Below the pieces are notes generated by a model. That model saw only the letters and a list, made by a program, of their open reading frames with translations, had not been told where the DNA came from and did no database searches. Shown here piece after piece: positions 62,013 through 64,000 of a stretch of DNA of 64,000 nucleotides (position 1 is its first letter; the number at the start of each line of letters is the position of its first letter). Source of the DNA: Carpediemonas membranifera (taxonomy: Eukaryota; Fornicata); contig JAHDYR010000038.1 in NCBI GenBank assembly GCA_019828565.1, positions 310,001-374,000 on the forward strand. The letters run 5' to 3'. The translations under genes and the position numbers were made by a program.

Positions 62013-62357
62013 CTCAGCGTCGTGGCTGTCAACATGCTCAAGCGGGGTGACTCCGACCGCGATCGACCCACCCGGCCCGAAGGCTGCTCATGGGAGGACG
62101 AGGGCCGTGCCGTCGCCGAGTATTCAGGGCCGCTGCACGACATATACGCTCCTCCCTGCTCTGCTTTGACCCCGTTACTGCCAACGAGATCAAGATGATG
62201 AAGAGCGTCAAAACAATCGTCCGTTCCGGTCTCTTCCAGCTCTTCCTTAACGGACAAGGGAGGGTCGCACTTGTCGCCCCAACCATCCCCATTGTCCCAA
62301 TCAATTGATTAAACCTCTTTCGCTAGCTGTTCTATCCATACCACAGTGATCACTGTC
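62013..62357. other. Region between GTPase and retrotransposon gag, possible LTR/leader
   Basis: Contains only a short plus-strand frame at about 62090-62308 ('ANEIKMMKSVKTIVRSGLFQLFLNGQG...') without recognised homology. As it directly precedes a gag gene it may hold part of a 5' LTR or leader, but the matching 3' LTR lies outside the window, so this cannot be tested here. Confidence 0.3.
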
Positions 62358-64000
62358 ATGGTTTTAGTCAGCAACAGCCGTTTAGACGAGTATCGTCTTC
62401 ATGTTGCAAGCAAAAAGCAGCCGTCTAGCATCCTCTTTTTCCTCGGGAGCGAGAAACTAGCCGAAATCCGCGCGGCGTTCATCCCGACAACGAGATTCCC
62501 AACATTCGAGGATTTCCAATGCTTCTTTGAGACAGAGATCCGTCCTCCCATTCATAAGCCTTCCGAGCAGAATGAACCCGAGAAGAACGACGACGACAAA
62601 TCGGCCGAGGAGCTCAGCGCTCTCCTGGCCAAGCTCAAGGATATAGACACCCAAGCGGCCTCGATCGCTTCAGACGAGCTGAAGCAGGCCTTCATCACCG
62701 CAGCCCTCAAGGCGGTCAGTCCGCCACCGACGGCCCCAGACACCTCGACCAACGCCTCAGAGCGCCTCTCGAGGGAGGAGCTCCGCGAGCGGGCGGACCT
62801 CTTGCTCACCTACACCGCGTACTTCGAGCTGACACCCGCCCAGCGGGCCAACCCAGCCGCTCGCGCGGCGGCGATCCTGGAAAGGACCACGCTCACAGGT
62901 GGAGACATCACCTCTATGCAGAAGATGTTCCTAGCTTTCGGCAAGCACTGTCGCCAGCTGAACCCCAAGTTCCCGACAGAAGAAAACGGTTACACGCCCC
63001 TCACCGAGAAGAGGCTGATATCCACGCTTTTCCGCGTGCTGACCCGCGGTTTTGACGTCACCGAAGCCGCCCTCGCCTTCGAGGATTTCGCCGACGGCGC
63101 CACCACCATCGATGACGTCCAGCACCGCATCCTGGCTTTGCCAACTAACTCCGATGGGACGATCGTCACGCCTTGGTCCTTCTGCCAGAGGACCTCCGGT
63201 CCCATGGCAGGCGCCAAGGTCCCCGCTACACCGGGCAACGGCCGCAAGACCTGCCGCGTCCACGGTCCCGGCGGCCACTCTACTGAAGAGTGCCGGCTGC
63301 TGAAGCGCCAGAGTCAGGCTAACAGAGCCACACCGGCGGGCCGCCAACCTCAAGATCCCCGCCAGGGCCAGGCCTCTCAACGCACACCACACCAAGCCTC
63401 AGCCGCCCAGCAGAACCAGTCACGCCAGCCGCAGGCAGTTGGTCCCCAACGACAGGCCGCTGGACAACCACAGCAGCCCCAGCAACCATCGACGTCGAAG
63501 GGTCCTTGGCAGTTCAGGCAGAACCCCAAGCAGGCCACACCATTCACACCGACACCCCCCAACAAGCCCCAACAAGGCAGCGTTCAGAACGTAGAGCATG
63601 CCGAGCACGCTTACTCGCCGGGCCGGCTTCTCCGGATTCCAGTGACGATAGGTGACACGCTTATCTCAGCGACGGTCGACCCTGGCTCCGTAGTGTCCAC
63701 CATCTCGCTGGACCTCGCCAACGCACTCGCCCAGTTTGGCAGGAGGGGCCCCGACATGGTCCAGCTGACGGGCCCTGACGACCAAGGTCTCCAGCAACAC
63801 GGCACCTTCGAGACAACGCTGGTCGCGGACCGCTTGGGCGACCGCCGAACGATCATCGATTGGCCCCTGCACGTCATCAGCGGCAGGGCCGATAAGGTCC
63901 TCATCGGCTCGGATATATTGTGGTTCTTAGGCCTCATGTCCGACGAGGGCATCATGCTTCGCCTCCGCCCGCAAGTTCACGACGGCGAGGACGAAGGCCT
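62358..64000 (+). mobile_element. Ty3/gypsy-like retrotransposon gag-protease, truncated by window end
   Basis: One open frame from ATG 62358 to the last base (547 codons). Residues 1-290 are a helical Gag region. At about 299 lies a modified zinc knuckle, C-x8-H-x4-C type (CRVHGPGGHSTEEC), as in many Ty3/gypsy Gags. A Gln/Pro-rich linker (about 320-420) follows. Then a retroviral-type aspartic protease: 'RIPVTIGDTLISATVDPGSVVSTIS' with DPGS at about 441 in place of DTG/DSG, and 'VLIGSDILWFLGLM' as the C-terminal hydrophobic strand. Reverse transcriptase and integrase would follow beyond the edge. The open frame suggests a young copy. Confidence 0.75.

Noticed and set aside
62090-62308. Small plus-strand frame before the gag gene
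   Set aside because: No homology or clear start; may be LTR or leader sequence.

Overview
The window looks like nuclear DNA of a free-living anaerobic flagellated protist. Genes are monocistronic, lie on both strands, and sit 50-1000 bp apart. Protein families are eukaryotic: ESCRT-III, Nup85-like, RP2, TMC, N-terminal methyltransferase, nucleotide cyclase. A few carry tiny GT-AG introns (22-35 nt). Stop codons are standard. Two hybrid cluster protein genes and a flavodoxin-ferredoxin fusion suggest an anaerobe, and RP2 suggests a cilium. A fornicate metamonad such as Carpediemonas is my best guess, from general resemblance rather than a search.

Layout. 1-11.2 kb: a TMC-like channel running off the left edge, a propeller/multi-pass membrane protein, a Lys-rich unknown, a CHMP5/VPS60-like ESCRT-III subunit, and a WD40-ankyrin-kinase fusion with one frameshift. 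11.7-13.4 kb: a Fanzor-like (eukaryotic TnpB homologue) gene with one frameshift, followed by stacked hairpins. 13.4-21.7 kb: a rhomboid-like (UBAC2-type) protein, a large two-domain membrane nucleotide cyclase and a Sec14-like protein. 22.5-40.3 kb: two near-identical 3.25-kb inverted arms, each with an hcp gene and the 5' part of an RCC1-like gene. They flank about 11.3 kb holding a Nudix hydrolase, a Pro/Ser-rich protein, a 2021-aa TmcB-like membrane protein and a kelch-like protein. 41-50 kb: secreted proteins, a decayed TmcB-like gene and another RCC1-like gene. 50-57.7 kb: flavodoxin-ferredoxin, Nup85-like, RP2, a two-pass membrane protein, an RCC1-like gene and an NTMT1-like methyltransferase. 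57.8-64 kb: a second Fanzor-like copy with an in-frame stop, an HPt protein, an acidic unknown, a 76-aa membrane protein (V-ATPase e-like?), a divergent ARF-like GTPase, and the start of a Ty3/gypsy-like gag-protease cut by the window end.

Themes. (1) Two Fanzor-like copies share a 30-bp sequence at opposite ends. (2) An RCC1-like family has a nearly invariant 5' module joined to divergent propellers: two intact genes, two broken ones and one 166-bp fragment. (3) A recent inverted duplication carries a metabolic gene (hcp). (4) At least four single-base frameshifts interrupt otherwise good coding, so consensus errors must be separated from real decay. All assignments are by eye from motifs and family knowledge; no searches were run.
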